NCBI RefSeq assembly: GCF_014641195.1
Contig: NZ_BMHQ01000009.1
Span: 104,526-168,525, forward strand
DNA from: Marinithermofilum abyssi
GTDB lineage: Bacteria; Bacillota; Bacilli; Thermoactinomycetales; DSM-45169
DNA: 64,000 bases
Direction: 5' to 3'
Shown piece after piece: positions 62,549 to 64,000 of this stretch. The notes beneath the pieces are model-generated. The model ran no database searches and had not been told where the DNA came from. It saw only the letters and a list, made by a program, of their open reading frames with translations. A program made the translations under genes and the position numbers. How positions within the stretch are numbered: the first letter of the stretch is position 1; every line of letters starts with the position of its first letter.

Positions 62549-62571
62549 GAACCGGCAAATAATACCGGTTC
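62549..62571 (-). terminator. Terminator of the second DUF378 gene
   Basis: GAACCGG/CCGGTTC stem followed by TTCTTTTTTC on the minus strand, about 75 bases past the stop. Confidence 0.65.
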
Positions 62572-62642
62572 CAAAAAAGATTTCATTTGATGAATAAAGG
62601 TGCCTCTGATCCCATCTCTCTCAAACTGCTACCGAAGTAGCG

Positions 62643-62834
62643 TTACGACCGCCTGAGAATGCCAGGCAATTCTGACAGCGCATACAAACCGCTGAGTCCC
62701 ACCAGTGCATAGACGATGTTGGACCCCGCACCGAAGACGGCTCCTACCAGACTGAATCCAAAGAACCCGATCAAGCCCAAGTTCAGAGCTCCGACAACCA
62801 CGAGAATCCACGCAATCTGCTGCAACAGCTTCAT
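62643..62834 (-). CDS. DUF378 small membrane protein (second copy)
   Basis: A 63-residue protein with the same plan as the gene at 11712: WILVVVGALNLGLIGFFGFS and NIVYALVGLSGLYAL. The ATG at 62834 follows AGGAGGGACAG. Paralogues in one genome are common for this family. Function unknown, membrane. Confidence 0.88.
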   Translation of the reverse strand: MKLLQQIAWILVVVGALNLGLIGFFGFSLVGAVFGAGSNIVYALVGLSGLYALSELPGILRRS

Positions 62835-62922
62835 ATCTGTCCCTCCTGACGATAAGTTGAGATCATCTATGATCACAATAGGATGAAATCATCGAAAGGG
62901 GAACGGCGGTACAAGCCTATTC

Positions 62923-63690
62923 CTACATAAAGCGGTTGCCCGACATCCATTGCCCGCCGTCCATCGTGATGCACTCTCCATTGATAAACGCCGCCTCATC
63001 GGAAAGGAGGTATTCCGCCAGCCCCGCAATTTCCTCCAGCTTACCGAAGCGTTTGGCGGGGATGCTGGCCAATACCCGCTTGTGCATCGCTTCATTCAGG
63101 ATCAGCTTTTCCACACCGCCGGTATTTTCAATCGGACCGGGAGCGATACAATTGACCCGAATGCCATAACGGCTGCCCCACTCCACCGCCAGCGAACGGC
63201 TCATCGCCAATACCCCTGCTTTGGCAGAAGCGGAGTGAACCACTCCGGCCGCCCCGGTCCAAGCGTAGGTAGCGACAATGTTCACGATGGAGCCGGCTTT
63301 TTTCTCCCGAATCCATTCTTTCGCCATCGCCTGGGTACAATACCAGGTGCCATTCAGTACGATATCGATCACGGCATGCCAGCCATTCAAAGAGAGCTCC
63401 TCTGCCGGTACGACAAAGTTCCCTGCAGCGTTGTTGACCAAATAATCCACCGTACCGAAGCGCTCCTGGGTTTGTTGGATCATTGCCTCGACTTGATCCG
63501 GTTTCCGCACATCCATCGGTACGGTTAATACCTGTCCATCAAAGGTTTCCATTTCTCGCCTTGCTTGCTCCAACTTTTCTTCATCCCGGCCGGAAATGAC
63601 CACGTTTGCTCCCCGTTCACAAAAGCGTTGTGCCATCCCTTTCCCCATGCCGCTGCTGCCTCCGGTGACGATTACGGTTTTCCCTTTCAT
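62923..63690 (-). CDS. 2,4-dienoyl-CoA reductase (FadH/YkuF-like SDR)
   Basis: A 255-residue short-chain dehydrogenase. Rossmann motif TGGSSGMGKGM; NNAAGNF; and HSASAKAGVLAMSRSLAVEW, where the usual YxxxK Tyr is Ser, as in 2,4-dienoyl-CoA reductases. The residue APGPIENTGG also fits. It reduces 2,4-dienoyl-CoA in unsaturated fatty-acid beta-oxidation using NADPH. ATG 63690 after AAGGAGGAATGG. A TGAATG/CATTCA palindrome lies 102 bases upstream. Confidence 0.87.
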   Translation of the reverse strand: MKGKTVIVTGGSSGMGKGMAQRFCERGANVVISGRDEEKLEQARREMETFDGQVLTVPMDVRKPDQVEAMIQQTQERFGTVDYLVNNAAGNFVVPAEELSLNGWHAVIDIVLNGTWYCTQAMAKEWIREKKAGSIVNIVATYAWTGAAGVVHSASAKAGVLAMSRSLAVEWGSRYGIRVNCIAPGPIENTGGVEKLILNEAMHKRVLASIPAKRFGKLEEIAGLAEYLLSDEAAFINGECITMDGGQWMSGNRFM

Positions 63691-63791
63691 CAACCATTCC
63701 TCCTTATTGAGCGGACGGCTGTGCAAAAAACGCCACCCTTCACTTTCCCATGGTTCAAACCCAGTCCAGTGATATCATCATCTGAAGAGAG

Positions 63792-63805
63792 TGAATGTTC
63801 ATTCA
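63792..63805 (-). promoter_or_regulatory. TGAATG-TT-CATTCA palindrome upstream of the SDR gene
   Basis: A perfect 6-bp inverted repeat with a 2-base spacer. It resembles half-sites of the fatty-acid regulator FadR (TGAATGA/TCATTCA), but the spacing is shorter, so the link is tentative. Confidence 0.4.
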
Positions 63806-63874
63806 TTATGCTATCGCAGCTGATTTCCCCCGTCAATAAAGGGATACAAAAAAGCCCCCGAAGGGGGTAAGGGG

Positions 63875-63907
63875 AGGCTGCTGACAAAGGTAGAAGGTCA
63901 GCAGCCT
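63875..63907 (+). terminator. Hairpin ahead of the transposase gene
   Basis: Eleven-bp stem AGGCTGCTGAC/GTCAGCAGCCT followed by CTTTTT. It may be part of the element's end and block read-in transcription. Confidence 0.55.
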
Positions 63908-63953
63908 CTTTTTGTTGAAGTAATAGAAAAGACTTCAACAAAGGACGGATACC

Positions 63954-64000
63954 ATGTTTCAAACCAATCCCAACCGCCAAGGAAATATGGAGTTTGTATA
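63954..64000 (+). CDS. Start of a probable IS transposase, cut by the window edge
   Basis: An ATG behind AAAGGACGG opens a frame starting MFQTNPNRQGNMEFV, reminiscent of the N-terminus of IS1182-family transposases (MxxTxxNRQxxEFV pattern). Only 15 codons are visible. Confidence 0.4.
   Translation, partial: MFQTNPNRQGNMEFV

Noticed and set aside
1..64000. CRISPR arrays, rRNA operons, prophage or replication origin
   Set aside because: No regularly spaced direct repeats, rRNA sequence, phage structural genes or DnaA-box clusters were seen.

Overview
The window is a piece of chromosome from a spore-forming Firmicute of the order Bacillales. Most genes have recognisable Bacillus-type homologues and there are strong Shine-Dalgarno sites throughout. 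I infer the family Thermoactinomycetaceae from mid-range GC, frequent TTG/GTG starts, a selenocysteine system and a YheC/D-type spore-coat gene; the genus cannot be fixed from this sequence alone.

Layout. 0-7.8 kb: small housekeeping genes (PgpA/YutG, YjcG, YjcF, a P-loop kinase, a SEC-C protein, a 3D/G5 cell-wall protein, a VanW lipoprotein). 8.1-10.5 kb: cytochrome bd oxidase genes behind a Rex-like operator. 10.5-12.3 kb: two or three copies of a structured intergenic element around a GATase1 and a DUF378 gene. 12.3-14.8 kb: ispG, a UPF0180 gene, yqzE and aroK. 14.9-18.4 kb: a three-gene operon for UDP-glucuronate and glycosyl transfer. 18.9-22.9 kb: the comG competence pseudopilus operon, with apparent damage at the comGD/comGE junction. 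23.7-29.8 kb: a surface-glycan or spore-coat cluster (two tandem GT2 genes, ATP-grasp, PIG-L deacetylase, GT4, YheC/D).

30.5-43.6 kb: an aldo/keto reductase, tRNA-Gln, a YkoQ/YkoN/YkoP-like set, TerC, RocB, a cysteine desulfurase-thiI pair, a LacI regulator, then selD and selA. The selD gene carries an in-frame TGA for selenocysteine, and the selenocysteine tRNA gene lies at 56.96 kb. selB is not in the window. 43.7-46.9 kb: a sugar ABC transporter operon whose promoter region carries the same operator motif as the LacI gene, so the two probably form one local regulon. 47-51.2 kb: an orphan IS200/IS605-like relic, then a TetR-controlled two-ATPase ABC exporter operon. 51.6-56.8 kb: MFS transporter, queF, an anion-type permease and a secreted amidase.

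57-64 kb is a decayed, accessory-looking stretch: a second IS605-like relic, an unknown small basic protein, a frameshifted ATP-dependent DNA ligase remnant, a pyruvate-oxidase-like gene, a frameshifted small membrane gene, an anchored secreted protein, a second DUF378 gene, a 2,4-dienoyl-CoA reductase, and the start of a transposase running off the end. I saw no CRISPR array, rRNA, prophage or replication origin.
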